Assembly (NCBI GenBank): GCA_964602445.1
Contig: CAZRQV010000040.1
Location: 1-16,518, forward strand
DNA from: HGM12587 sp964602445
GTDB taxonomy: Bacteria > Bacillota > Clostridia > Lachnospirales > Lachnospiraceae
Length of the DNA stretch: 16,518 bases
Direction: 5' to 3'
In this document: one piece after another, positions 8,722-15,162 of the stretch
How the letters are laid out: each line of letters starts with the position of its first letter
Numbering within the stretch: position 1 is the first letter of the stretch
The notes under the pieces: model-generated
Databases searched by the model: none
The model's input: only the letters and a program-made list of their open reading frames with translations
Told to the model about the DNA's origin: nothing
Made by a program: the position numbers and the translations under genes

Positions 8722-8777
8722 GATCTTCGGACTCATCCACATAACACCGTGCTTTAACAGTACTTCATGGTTACGCC
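8690..8777 (+). ncRNA. Candidate structured RNA element with UUCG hairpin, family unknown
   Basis: Four nested exact helices can be read: GGCGTA 8690-8695 with TACGCC 8772-8777; TACTGT 8703-8708 with ACAGTA 8757-8762; GCACGG 8712-8717 with CCGTGC 8747-8752; and an apical stem starting GGATC (8721-8725), closing a TTCG loop (8726-8729) and returning through GA and TCC. CGTATCA (8692-8698) can instead pair with TGATATG (8780-8786), which competes with the outer helix. The C(UUCG)G loop favours the plus strand. It could be a kinase 3' UTR element, a small RNA or the footprint of a small mobile repeat. I do not recognise it as a known riboswitch. Confidence 0.5.
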
Positions 8778-8800
8778 TGTGATATGAAAATTTCCAAACA

Positions 8801-8866
8801 AAAAGTTTGATATTACAAGCGATCACTTTCCATCGTTTATAAATATCAAACTTTTATTTTTTATTC
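8801..8866. terminator. Bidirectional terminator between convergent genes
   Basis: Two perfect 13-bp arms, 8801-8813 (AAAAGTTTGATAT) and 8843-8855, enclose an inner 7-bp stem (AAGCGAT with ATCGTTT, one wobble on plus). On the plus strand the hairpin runs into ATTTTTTATT; on the minus strand it runs into a T run followed by GTTTGG. It can therefore stop both the mutS2-kinase transcript and the aconitase-like transcript. Confidence 0.88.
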
Positions 8867-8881
8867 TCATAAATTTGGCAT

Positions 8882-8946
8882 ACACCGACACCTTCCTCCT
8901 GTTTTGCGACGCCCTGCGGAGCACAAATAGGGGACGGTGGCGGTGT
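8882..8946. repeat. REP-like imperfect inverted repeat
   Basis: ACACCGACACC (8882-8892) and GGTGGCGGTGT (8936-8946) are inverted copies with a single mismatch. They enclose a GC-richer 43-base centre that contains AGGGGACGGTGG. This resembles the GGGGACGGT-type repetitive palindromes seen around IS200-like (RAYT) transposases in Firmicutes; that link is from memory and is an inference. No transposase gene is present in the window. Confidence 0.55.
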
Positions 8947-8977
8947 CTATGAAAATTTATTGCGAAAATGTTATGTT

Positions 8978-11263
8978 TTATGCCCTGTTGTAGTTGATCA
9001 GACAGCCTTTTAAGATGATCTCTCTTTCATCGTTTGTCAGCTCACCCAGTCGCAATGTGATTTCTTTTAATTCGTCTTTTACGACGTATGCTTTGATCTC
9101 TGATGCTTTTTCTTCTACCGCTTTTCTGATTTCCGGAATAAACAGATAATCATCTTTTGCAAATGGAAGTTCGCCTTCTTCGATCAGGAATGGAAGCATT
9201 CCCCAGTTGATCAGGTTCGAACGATATCTCTTCGTTGCATATCCGTTGGCAATGTTTGCCCAGCCGCCAAGTACCTTCTGACAGGAAGCAGCCTGTTCAC
9301 GGGCAGATCCGTCTCCCGGTTTCACTGCAAAGATCGTACTTCCTACACCGAGATTTCCTTTGCCCACTTCCGGATAATCTTTCTGAACTGCCGCCATGAC
9401 CGGTTTTAATTCTTCTAACGCATCTAATGGACAAGTTCCTTCTTCGATGGCTTTCTGTGCCTTCTGTACTTCTTTTGCTTTACCTACATATTCCGGATCT
9501 TTTCTGGACAGCGTAAATTCCGCCAGTCCTAACGGATTGGAGCGATACGAAGAAGTTTCTCCTGATGGAATCAGTTCGTCAGTGGTAGTCACCGGATCAT
9601 GGATTTCAGAAACTACTTTTAAGATCATATTTTCCGGCAATGCAGACATTTTCGGCCAGTCTTTGATGTTTGGTCCCATCTTGATTTCCTGATCCGGATC
9701 TGCAACACCCTTGCTGTCAAAGACACGGTTTGCATAAATGGCAGAATCAAAATGATATTTTGGATTGGTATATTCTACATCCAGATCTGTTGCTGCAGTT
9801 AAATATCCTTTATTTGCTGCAGTTGCTGCAATCGAACGGGCATCCATCAGTGCTACGGAAGAAATCTGTCCGTTCTGGATCTTAGATCCTTCTCTGTTCG
9901 GGAAGTTTCTTGTAGAATGTCTGATACTCAATCCGTTATGAGACGGTGTATCTCCGGCACCGAAACATGGACCGCAGAATGCAGTTTTCAGTACCGCACC
10001 TGTTTCCATTAATTTCGCTGCTGCACCGTTTTTGATCAGTTCCATGTAAACCGGCATACTTGCAGGATATACATTTAAGGTAAATTCATCGCATCCGGTA
10101 CTTCTGCCGTTTAAGATATCTGCTGCGGCACAGATATTTTCAAATCCGCCGCCGGCACATCCTGCGATTACACCCTGATCTACATATAATCTGCCGTTTT
10201 TTACTTTATCTCTTAAAGAGTACTGAACTTTATCTCCAAAGGAAACTTTTGCTCTTTCTTCACAATCTGCAAGTACATCCAGTAAGTTTGCATTGACATC
10301 TTCAATGGTATAAGCATTGCTTGGATGGAACGGCATTGCGATCATTGGTTTTACTTTGGACAGATCCACAACGATCATTCCGTCATAGTAAGTAATCTCT
10401 GCCGGATTCAGTTCTTTGTATGCATCTGCACGTCCATGGATTGCATAAAATTCCTGAATCTTTTCATCTGTTTTCCAGATGGAAGAAAGACAAGTCGTTT
10501 CTGTCGTCATAACATCGATGCCGATACGGAAATCAGCACTTAAATTAGCTACACCGTCACCGATAAATTCCATGACTTTATTATTTACATATCCACATTT
10601 AAATACTGCTCCGATGATCGCCAGAGCAACGTCCTGCGGACCTACACCTGCAGCCGGTGCACCTGTTAAATATACACCTACCACCTGCGGCATATTGATA
10701 TCATATGTTTTATTCAAAAGCTGTTTTACTAATTCCGGACCGCCTTCACCCATTGCCATGGTTCCCAAAGCTCCATAACGGGTATGGCTGTCAGAACCAA
10801 GAATCATTTTTCCGCCTTCTGCCAGCATTTCTCTTGCAAACTGGTGAATGACTGCCTGATGAGGAGGTACATAAACTCCGCCGTATTTCTTCGCACAAGT
10901 CAGACCAAACATGTGGTCATCTTCATTGATCGTTCCGCCTACGGCACAAAGACTGTTATGACAGTTCGTGAGAACATACGGAATCGGGAATTTTTCCATT
11001 CCTGAGGCTCTTGCTGTCTGAATGATTCCTACGAATGTAATATCATGGGAAGTCATTTTATCGAATTTGATCTGAAGCTTTTCCATATTTCCGGAAACAT
11101 TATGATCTTTTAAAATTCCATAAGCGATCGTTCCCTGTTTCGCTTCTTCCTGAGATGGTGCCTTTCCTGTCTTTGCCATCAGCTTTGCAGCTGCTTCTTT
11201 ATCATCTGCGATGATCTCTGTTCCGTTTAAGACATATGCACCGCTATTTAACATCGTAACCAT
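8978..11263 (-). CDS. Aconitase-family hydratase (4Fe-4S)
   Basis: This 761-residue cytoplasmic enzyme has the aconitase fold. Asp158-Ser159-His160 (LGSDSHTRYGALG) match the DSHT active-site motif. Cys369 (IAGCAGG) and Cys430/Cys433 (FCGPCFG) are the three expected cluster ligands. RNF in STRNFPNREG matches the substrate-binding Arg region. GDGSAREQAAS and YRSNLINWGMLPF are the swivel-domain motifs near the C-terminus. The length is like mitochondrial-type aconitase and longer than the short clostridial form of roughly 640 residues. The usual GSCTN(S/G) around the first ligand cysteine is AGCAGG here, so it belongs to a divergent branch; citrate/isocitrate conversion is likely but the substrate is unproven. 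GGAGG lies 7 nt before the ATG. It stands alone, with its own promoter at 11360-11388, and no citrate synthase or isocitrate dehydrogenase gene is nearby. Confidence 0.85.
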   Translation of the reverse strand: MVTMLNSGAYVLNGTEIIADDKEAAAKLMAKTGKAPSQEEAKQGTIAYGILKDHNVSGNMEKLQIKFDKMTSHDITFVGIIQTARASGMEKFPIPYVLTNCHNSLCAVGGTINEDDHMFGLTCAKKYGGVYVPPHQAVIHQFAREMLAEGGKMILGSDSHTRYGALGTMAMGEGGPELVKQLLNKTYDINMPQVVGVYLTGAPAAGVGPQDVALAIIGAVFKCGYVNNKVMEFIGDGVANLSADFRIGIDVMTTETTCLSSIWKTDEKIQEFYAIHGRADAYKELNPAEITYYDGMIVVDLSKVKPMIAMPFHPSNAYTIEDVNANLLDVLADCEERAKVSFGDKVQYSLRDKVKNGRLYVDQGVIAGCAGGGFENICAAADILNGRSTGCDEFTLNVYPASMPVYMELIKNGAAAKLMETGAVLKTAFCGPCFGAGDTPSHNGLSIRHSTRNFPNREGSKIQNGQISSVALMDARSIAATAANKGYLTAATDLDVEYTNPKYHFDSAIYANRVFDSKGVADPDQEIKMGPNIKDWPKMSALPENMILKVVSEIHDPVTTTDELIPSGETSSYRSNPLGLAEFTLSRKDPEYVGKAKEVQKAQKAIEEGTCPLDALEELKPVMAAVQKDYPEVGKGNLGVGSTIFAVKPGDGSAREQAASCQKVLGGWANIANGYATKRYRSNLINWGMLPFLIEEGELPFAKDDYLFIPEIRKAVEEKASEIKAYVVKDELKEITLRLGELTNDEREIILKGCLINYNRA

Positions 11264-11294
11264 AAAAGTTCCTCCATTTTGTTTTGCCTGACAT

Positions 11295-11324
11295 ACAAAA
11301 CGATCCCCGACGGAATCCTTTTGT
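11295..11324 (-). promoter_or_regulatory. Hairpin in the leader of the aconitase-like mRNA
   Basis: On the minus strand ACAAAA pairs with TTTTGT and, after one G/G mismatch, GATTCC pairs with GGGATC around a GTCG loop, giving 12 pairs in all. The one G-U wobble exists only in minus-strand RNA. An alternative 8-bp helix (AGAACGAT at 11327-11334 with 11297-11304) shares bases with it, so the two folds exclude each other. It lies about 30 nt upstream of the start codon. No known riboswitch is recognised. Confidence 0.45.
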
Positions 11325-11351
11325 GTATCGTTCTGCTGATAAGTTTAAACA

Positions 11352-11361
11352 TGTATACAAT
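11352..11361 (-). promoter_or_regulatory. GTATAC operator-like site overlapping the transcription start
   Basis: On the minus strand ATTGTATACAT directly follows the -10 hexamer. TTGTATACA has the form bound by some GntR-family repressors. An inverted partner lies at 11424-11432. No such regulator is in the window, so this is a pattern only. Confidence 0.4.
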
Positions 11362-11388
11362 TATACAATCTAACCCAAGATAATTCAA
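11360..11388 (-). promoter_or_regulatory. SigA-type promoter of the aconitase-like gene
   Basis: On the minus strand TTGAAT (11383-11388) and a perfect TATAAT (11360-11365) are 17 bp apart. The implied start near 11353 leaves a leader of about 90 nt, which contains the hairpin at 11295-11324. Confidence 0.85.
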
Positions 11389-11423
11389 CCACTATTTCAT
11401 GAACCTGACCAAAGGGCACTGTC

Positions 11424-11432
11424 ATTGTATAC
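11424..11432 (+). promoter_or_regulatory. Second GTATAC operator-like site, inverted
   Basis: ATTGTATAC here is the inverted copy of GTATACAAT at 11353-11361, with 62 bp between them. It lies about 35-45 bp upstream of the -35 hexamer. A pair like this could support looping by a dimeric repressor, but both are short A/T-rich words. Confidence 0.35.
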
Positions 11433-11457
11433 TTTTTTCGCAACATATACGTTTCAA

Positions 11458-11495
11458 ATTTACGCCGTAGGATGGAGACTGTCACGCACGGCAGG
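11458..11495 (+). repeat. Direct repeat, copy 2 (38 bp)
   Basis: This copy matches 8684-8721 at 31 of 38 positions, with the last 18 bases (11478-11495) identical. It lacks the downstream complementary arms (CCGTGC, ACAGTA, TACGCC) found after copy 1, so it looks like a partial copy of the same element. Confidence 0.85.
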
Positions 11496-11573
11496 TTCCT
11501 TCCTCCTCAGCTAATCACAGAAAAGTATCTATTTCGAAACTAGATTTTTATGATATGTTTTCTCGTAAACAGG

Positions 11574-11614
11574 AAACACAGGAACATGCTTCATAAAGCA
11601 TTTCCTGTGTTTTT
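11574..11614. terminator. Terminator hairpin after the second kinase gene
   Basis: AAACACAGGAA (11574-11584) pairs perfectly with 11602-11612. After a single bulged C, ATGCTT (11586-11591) pairs with AAGCAT (11596-11601) around CATA, making 17 pairs. The T-rich tail is better on the plus side, but the position just after the kinase stop suggests it ends the minus-strand transcript. It may act in both directions. Confidence 0.75.
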
Positions 11615-11618
11615 GTGT

Positions 11619-14129
11619 TTAAGAAGAAGTTTCTTCTGTTTTTTCTTCTATATTTTCTGCCAGTCCTGCCTCAATATTTTCTTCCAGAATATCCATAGAC
11701 ATATCTTCCGGCAATGCTTCCAATTTTGGAAATGTAATCGTAATTCTGAACAGATCCCCGTCCAGATAAATATCAAATTTTCCGCCCTGAAGCTCTGTTA
11801 AGTTCTTCGCAATAGACAATCCCAGACCGCTGCCCTCTGTACTTCTGGAAATATCTCCTCGGATAAATCGCTCTGTCAGATCTTTGGCTTCGATATTCAG
11901 TCGCTGCTCTGAAATATTTTTAATGGAAAATTTAATCTCATGTCCTAAATCCAAAAGATCGACATAAACTCTGGTATTCGGCATTGCATATTTCGCCACA
12001 TTATTAAAGAGATTTTCTAAAACTCTCCACAACCGCCGTCCGTCTGCCCTGATATACAGTGGTTCCTGCGGCATATTTTCAATGAGCTTTAATCCTCTTG
12101 CTTCAAATTTATCGGCAAATTCGCCGCCCGCCTGATAGATCATTTCCTGCATCTGAATCTGCATACATTCCAGTTTGATATTACCGGAACTGATCTTTGA
12201 TGCTTCTACCAGATCTTCTGTCAGATGTTTTAAACGAAGCGATTTCTGTTCCAATACCTCGATATATCCCTGCGCACGTTCATTATCAATATTTTCCCGC
12301 TTCAGCAGCGCTACATAATTGATGATCGACGTCAGCGGAGTTTTAATATCATGAGATACATTGGTGATCAGATCTGTCTGCATTCGTTCATTTTTCATAC
12401 TTTCCATCACGGAACTTAATACTACTTCGTTGACGCTGTTCAGTGTATGGGCAAATTCTTTTCGAAAACCGGTAAATTCCTCTTCCTCATAATGATAATT
12501 AATTTCACCAGCTTCCATTTTTTTCATTCCATCCAGAAGTTTCTGATCCTGCACCGCTTTTTTCAGCAATGCAATTCCTACGGCTACATTAAAGATGGGC
12601 ACCAGCAAAATCCCCAGTCCGCCAAGCTGCCGCAAAAGAAGATTGACCACACAGTATCCGATAAAAAGGATCAATACCTTGGTCGGTCTCCGGCTGTCTG
12701 AAAACGAACTTTTCAATGCTTCATAGGTTTTGCAGGTAAAACTGTTTTTCCAAAGGATTTTTGCTTTCGCCCGACGGATCAGGCTGAACCAGCCGGTCAG
12801 GAATACGAAATTTTCCAGTAATGCTACAAATCCTATGGCTCCTTCCACTGTCATAAAAGAAAAATATCTACTCAACACCCGCAGGGATAAAACCCCGGCC
12901 AGTGCACTCACTGCCAAGATCAGAAAACTGACTTCTGTCTTCCACAAGTCAAACCAGTTCAGCTGAACTCCTTCATTTTCAGGATCTACTCCTGCTTTTG
13001 CTGTCAGAATTGCAAATGTCAGCAGATATCCTAAGATTCCGATCATACCGACCGCCAGTGTCAGCCATGCGATCGGCTGAAGATGCTGATATCGCTCATA
13101 TCCTGTGTAAAGAATATCTTCTGCCGGATAGGAAGTATCGATCGCAACGATCAGAAGATAATTGTCTGAGCCGGACATTCCGTATTTTTCTGTATATCCA
13201 TAAAGATCTGTCACTGACAATTTGATCTTTTCCGCATCTACAGATAAAATCTGATTATCATAAATGCAGTAAGCACCATATTTTTTCACATGCTGCAGGA
13301 TTTCTTCTTCCGATGCCTGCCGCAATTCTGTTTCATTGGTATAAATCTGTTCATTTCCACGATCTATGAGAAAATACCGTACATTACTGGATTCTTTAGA
13401 AAACAGATTCACATTATCCCGGTAAGACAACACATCGGATACAATATTTTCCAATGTTTTATCGATCTGGGCATAAATCGTACTCAGATCCTGCCCTGTT
13501 TCCGTGGCATAAGATACAATACTTTTATAATTTTCCGGCTGATAGATTTCATTTAAGATCGGCTTTACATACGCCTGATCCATCGTTCCTGCGCTCTCGC
13601 TTACATTTTGATAATACTGATAATACGCCGTCCATTCGCTGTCAGAAGAAATGAAATAGCGTTCCAGATCTTCCTGAAGCTGCACAGCCTCCTCGGTGTC
13701 ACCCAGATAAAAGGTAAGATACTCATCCTGATCAATCTCTACCTGACTGTAAGTCCAGCCTTTTTGAGCCCAGTTCAACAGATCACCCAGACGATAATAC
13801 AATCCTTCCGAGTCATATTCTCCGGTAATGATTCCTTTTTCTGCATATTCACCCACATTGACAAAACGCTGCGGATCATATGCTCCGTTTTTTTCAAAAC
13901 GGGTGGCGCGGGTCGCCGCACGGATTGCACGGGTCGCCTGATTCAGCGACTGTGTCTGAAAATAGTCCGACTGCTCGTAGGTACGATGGGTCAGAAGATC
14001 ATCCCACGATCCATTATTTACACCATAATTACTGGTCATGATCAGCACTGTGATCAATAACAGTGCAAAAATCTGATTCAAAATGACCAGTGCTGTTTTC
14101 ACTCCATTCGTGATCCGAATCCTAAACAT
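11619..14129 (-). CDS. Large multi-pass sensor histidine kinase
   Basis: This 836-residue kinase has a first membrane helix at about 12-33, a large extracytoplasmic region (34-345), five further helices (about 353-375, 399-419, 431-451, 484-500 and 503-522), a HisKA domain with His593 (NVSHDIKTPLTS), and an ATPase domain with Asn710 (ENLFNNVAKY) and GSGLGLSIAK (766-775). The usual DxGxG G1 box is replaced by SIKNISEQ, which is common in the VanS-like branch. A Glu-rich tail of about 35 residues follows the ATPase domain. I chose the ATG at 14129 because GGGAG lies 5 nt before it; a GTG at 14135 would abut that site. It is co-transcribed with the regulator 20 nt upstream. The signal is unknown. 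The outside region includes an odd Ala/Thr/Arg-rich stretch at about 65-77. Confidence 0.9.
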   Translation of the reverse strand: MFRIRITNGVKTALVILNQIFALLLITVLIMTSNYGVNNGSWDDLLTHRTYEQSDYFQTQSLNQATRAIRAATRATRFEKNGAYDPQRFVNVGEYAEKGIITGEYDSEGLYYRLGDLLNWAQKGWTYSQVEIDQDEYLTFYLGDTEEAVQLQEDLERYFISSDSEWTAYYQYYQNVSESAGTMDQAYVKPILNEIYQPENYKSIVSYATETGQDLSTIYAQIDKTLENIVSDVLSYRDNVNLFSKESSNVRYFLIDRGNEQIYTNETELRQASEEEILQHVKKYGAYCIYDNQILSVDAEKIKLSVTDLYGYTEKYGMSGSDNYLLIVAIDTSYPAEDILYTGYERYQHLQPIAWLTLAVGMIGILGYLLTFAILTAKAGVDPENEGVQLNWFDLWKTEVSFLILAVSALAGVLSLRVLSRYFSFMTVEGAIGFVALLENFVFLTGWFSLIRRAKAKILWKNSFTCKTYEALKSSFSDSRRPTKVLILFIGYCVVNLLLRQLGGLGILLVPIFNVAVGIALLKKAVQDQKLLDGMKKMEAGEINYHYEEEEFTGFRKEFAHTLNSVNEVVLSSVMESMKNERMQTDLITNVSHDIKTPLTSIINYVALLKRENIDNERAQGYIEVLEQKSLRLKHLTEDLVEASKISSGNIKLECMQIQMQEMIYQAGGEFADKFEARGLKLIENMPQEPLYIRADGRRLWRVLENLFNNVAKYAMPNTRVYVDLLDLGHEIKFSIKNISEQRLNIEAKDLTERFIRGDISRSTEGSGLGLSIAKNLTELQGGKFDIYLDGDLFRITITFPKLEALPEDMSMDILEENIEAGLAENIEEKTEETSS

Positions 14130-14134
14130 GTTCA

Positions 14135-14139
14135 CTCCC
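14135..14139 (-). promoter_or_regulatory. Ribosome binding site that selects the kinase ATG
   Basis: GGGAG on the minus strand lies 5 nt before the ATG at 14129. The longer start, GTG at 14133-14135, directly overlaps this site and so cannot use it. Confidence 0.75.
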
Positions 14140-14149
14140 GTCTATATTA

Positions 14150-14842
14150 TTAAAGCTTCTCTACTTTGTATCCAACACCCCATACTACTTTTAAATAGCG
14201 TGGATCTTTAGAATTCACTTCAATTTTTTCCCGAATATGACGGATATGAACTGCTACCGTATTGTCCGCTCCGATGGCTTCTTCATTCCAGATACTTTCA
14301 TAAATCTGATTGATCGAGAATACTTTCCCCTGATTTTTTACCAGCAGCAGCAAAATATTGTATTCGATCGGCGTTAATTTTACCGGCTCTCCATCTACCG
14401 TCACTTCTTTCAGATCATCGTTGATCACCAGACCGCCTGTCTGGAAAACAGCGCCTTCATTTCCAATCTTATTGCCCAGTTTCGTATAACGGCGAAGCTG
14501 TGATTTGACTCTTGCCGTCAGTTCCAGCGGATTAAACGGTTTTGCTACATAATCATCTGCACCTACATTTAACCCAAGGATCTTATCCGCATCTTCTGAT
14601 TTTGCAGACAAAATAATGATCGGAATACTGCTTTCTTCCCGAATCTTCAAGGTTGCGCGCAGTCCATCCAGTTTCGGCATCATTACATCAATGATCAGCA
14701 GATGAACTTCATTATTTTTCAGCACTTCCAATGCTTCCAGTCCGTCATAAGCCTTTAATACATGATACCCTTCCTGGGTCAGATAAATATCGATCGCTTC
14801 TACGATCTCTCGATCATCATCACATACAAGAATTGTTTCCAT
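14150..14842 (-). CDS. OmpR-family response regulator, partner of the large kinase
   Basis: This 230-residue regulator has a receiver domain (1-118) with Asp8-Asp10, phospho-acceptor Asp52 (LIIDVMMPKLDG), Ser79 and Lys101 (VAKPFN). The winged-helix domain (about 130-228) has LTPIEYNILLLL, FSINQIYESIW, NTVAVHIRHIREKI and WGVGYKVE. All key residues are intact. The ATG at 14842 is preceded by GAGGTG; an in-frame upstream start at 14890 would add 16 residues ahead of the receiver fold and has no comparable site. It is the first gene of the unit, with the kinase 20 nt downstream. Direct-repeat boxes upstream (14951-15038) suggest autoregulation. The downstream targets are unknown. Confidence 0.93.
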   Translation of the reverse strand: METILVCDDDREIVEAIDIYLTQEGYHVLKAYDGLEALEVLKNNEVHLLIIDVMMPKLDGLRATLKIREESSIPIIILSAKSEDADKILGLNVGADDYVAKPFNPLELTARVKSQLRRYTKLGNKIGNEGAVFQTGGLVINDDLKEVTVDGEPVKLTPIEYNILLLLVKNQGKVFSINQIYESIWNEEAIGADNTVAVHIRHIREKIEVNSKDPRYLKVVWGVGYKVEKL

Positions 14843-14933
14843 ACCTGTCACCTCATAAATTATTGTTAAGCGGACGCTTCTCATCCGCAATCACTGTCTT
14901 TTCTTTCAACCCCTTATGGATTGATTGTCTCAC

Positions 14934-14962
14934 ATTATATTTTATACGAAATCTTCCTTAAT
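14934..14962 (-). promoter_or_regulatory. Probable activator-dependent promoter of the regulator-kinase unit
   Basis: On the minus strand a perfect TATAAT is at 14934-14939. At the correct 17-bp spacing the -35 position reads ATTAAG, a poor match that coincides with one of the TTAAG boxes. A strong -10 with a -35 replaced by a regulator box fits activation by an OmpR-type protein. Confidence 0.55.
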
Positions 14963-15038
14963 TTCATCGCCTGATTTCTTAAAGATTTTCTTAAGAAACC
15001 GTTTCTGTTCTTTTCCTGTACTGCAGGGATTTTCTTAA
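14951..15038 (-). promoter_or_regulatory. Four direct TTAAG-type boxes, probable response-regulator sites
   Basis: On the minus strand TTAAGAAAATC or close variants occur at 15028-15038, 14984-14994, 14973-14982 and 14951-14961 (the last reads TTAAGGAAGAT). Successive offsets of 44, 12 and 21 bp are near whole helical turns, so all face the same side of the DNA. OmpR-family proteins bind such tandem direct repeats; the pneumococcal CiaR box (TTTAAG repeated) is similar. Confidence 0.5.
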
Positions 15039-15076
15039 TTTTCACATAAAACATCAGAAATAGCAAATACTAAAAC

Positions 15077-15121
15077 AAGGGATTCGGAAAATGCATAAAC
15101 TTCTGTACGCTTGAATCCCTT
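15077..15121. repeat. Inverted repeat / hairpin between divergent promoters
   Basis: AAGGGATTC (15077-15085) and GAATCCCTT (15113-15121) are perfect 9-bp arms. An inner GCATA/TACGC helix (15093-15097 with 15106-15110) is complete only on the minus strand through a G-U pair, and a TTGTTTTAG run follows on that strand. It may be a minus-strand terminator or leader structure, or an operator. Confidence 0.5.
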
Positions 15122-15152
15122 TTGCATTACGAAATCTGATATTTTATGATAT

Positions 15153-15157
15153 GGAGG
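15153..15157 (+). promoter_or_regulatory. Ribosome binding site fixing the spoVAD start
   Basis: GGAGG lies 5 nt before the ATG at 15163. An in-frame ATG at 15151 immediately precedes this same GGAGG, so it cannot be the main start; using it would add only four residues. Confidence 0.9.
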
Positions 15158-15162
15158 AATGT

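Larger units (their letters stand above)
8651..8977. other. Convergent gap between kinase and aconitase-like gene, rich in structure
   Basis: There is no coding sequence. From left to right: an A/T-rich run after the kinase stop, a nested inverted-repeat block with a UUCG loop (8690-8777), a strong terminator hairpin (8801-8855) and a REP-like inverted repeat (8882-8946). Each is listed separately. Confidence 0.8.
11264..11618. other. Gap upstream of the aconitase-like gene
   Basis: These 355 bases have no gene. They hold the leader hairpin, promoter and operator-like sites of the aconitase-like gene (11295-11432), repeat copy 2 (11458-11495) and a terminator after the second kinase (11574-11612). 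Positions 11496-11573 show nothing I can interpret. Confidence 0.75.
14843..15162. other. Divergent regulatory region, response regulator / spoVAD
   Basis: These 320 bases hold no gene. They contain the -10 box of the regulator, four direct-repeat boxes (14951-15038) and an inverted repeat at 15077-15121. No acceptable SigG or SigF promoter for spoVAD could be placed. Confidence 0.65.

Noticed and set aside
11264..11353. Iron-responsive or known riboswitch element in the aconitase-like leader
   Set aside because: There is no CAGUGN-type loop with bulged C, and no conserved riboswitch core that I can recognise.
14843..14890. N-terminal extension of the second response regulator
   Set aside because: GAGGTG precedes the ATG at 14842, and the receiver fold begins right there.
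15123..15151. SigG-like promoter (GCATT ... TATGATA) before spoVAD
   Set aside because: The implied transcription start would fall inside or after the ribosome binding site, so the mRNA could not be translated from 15163.
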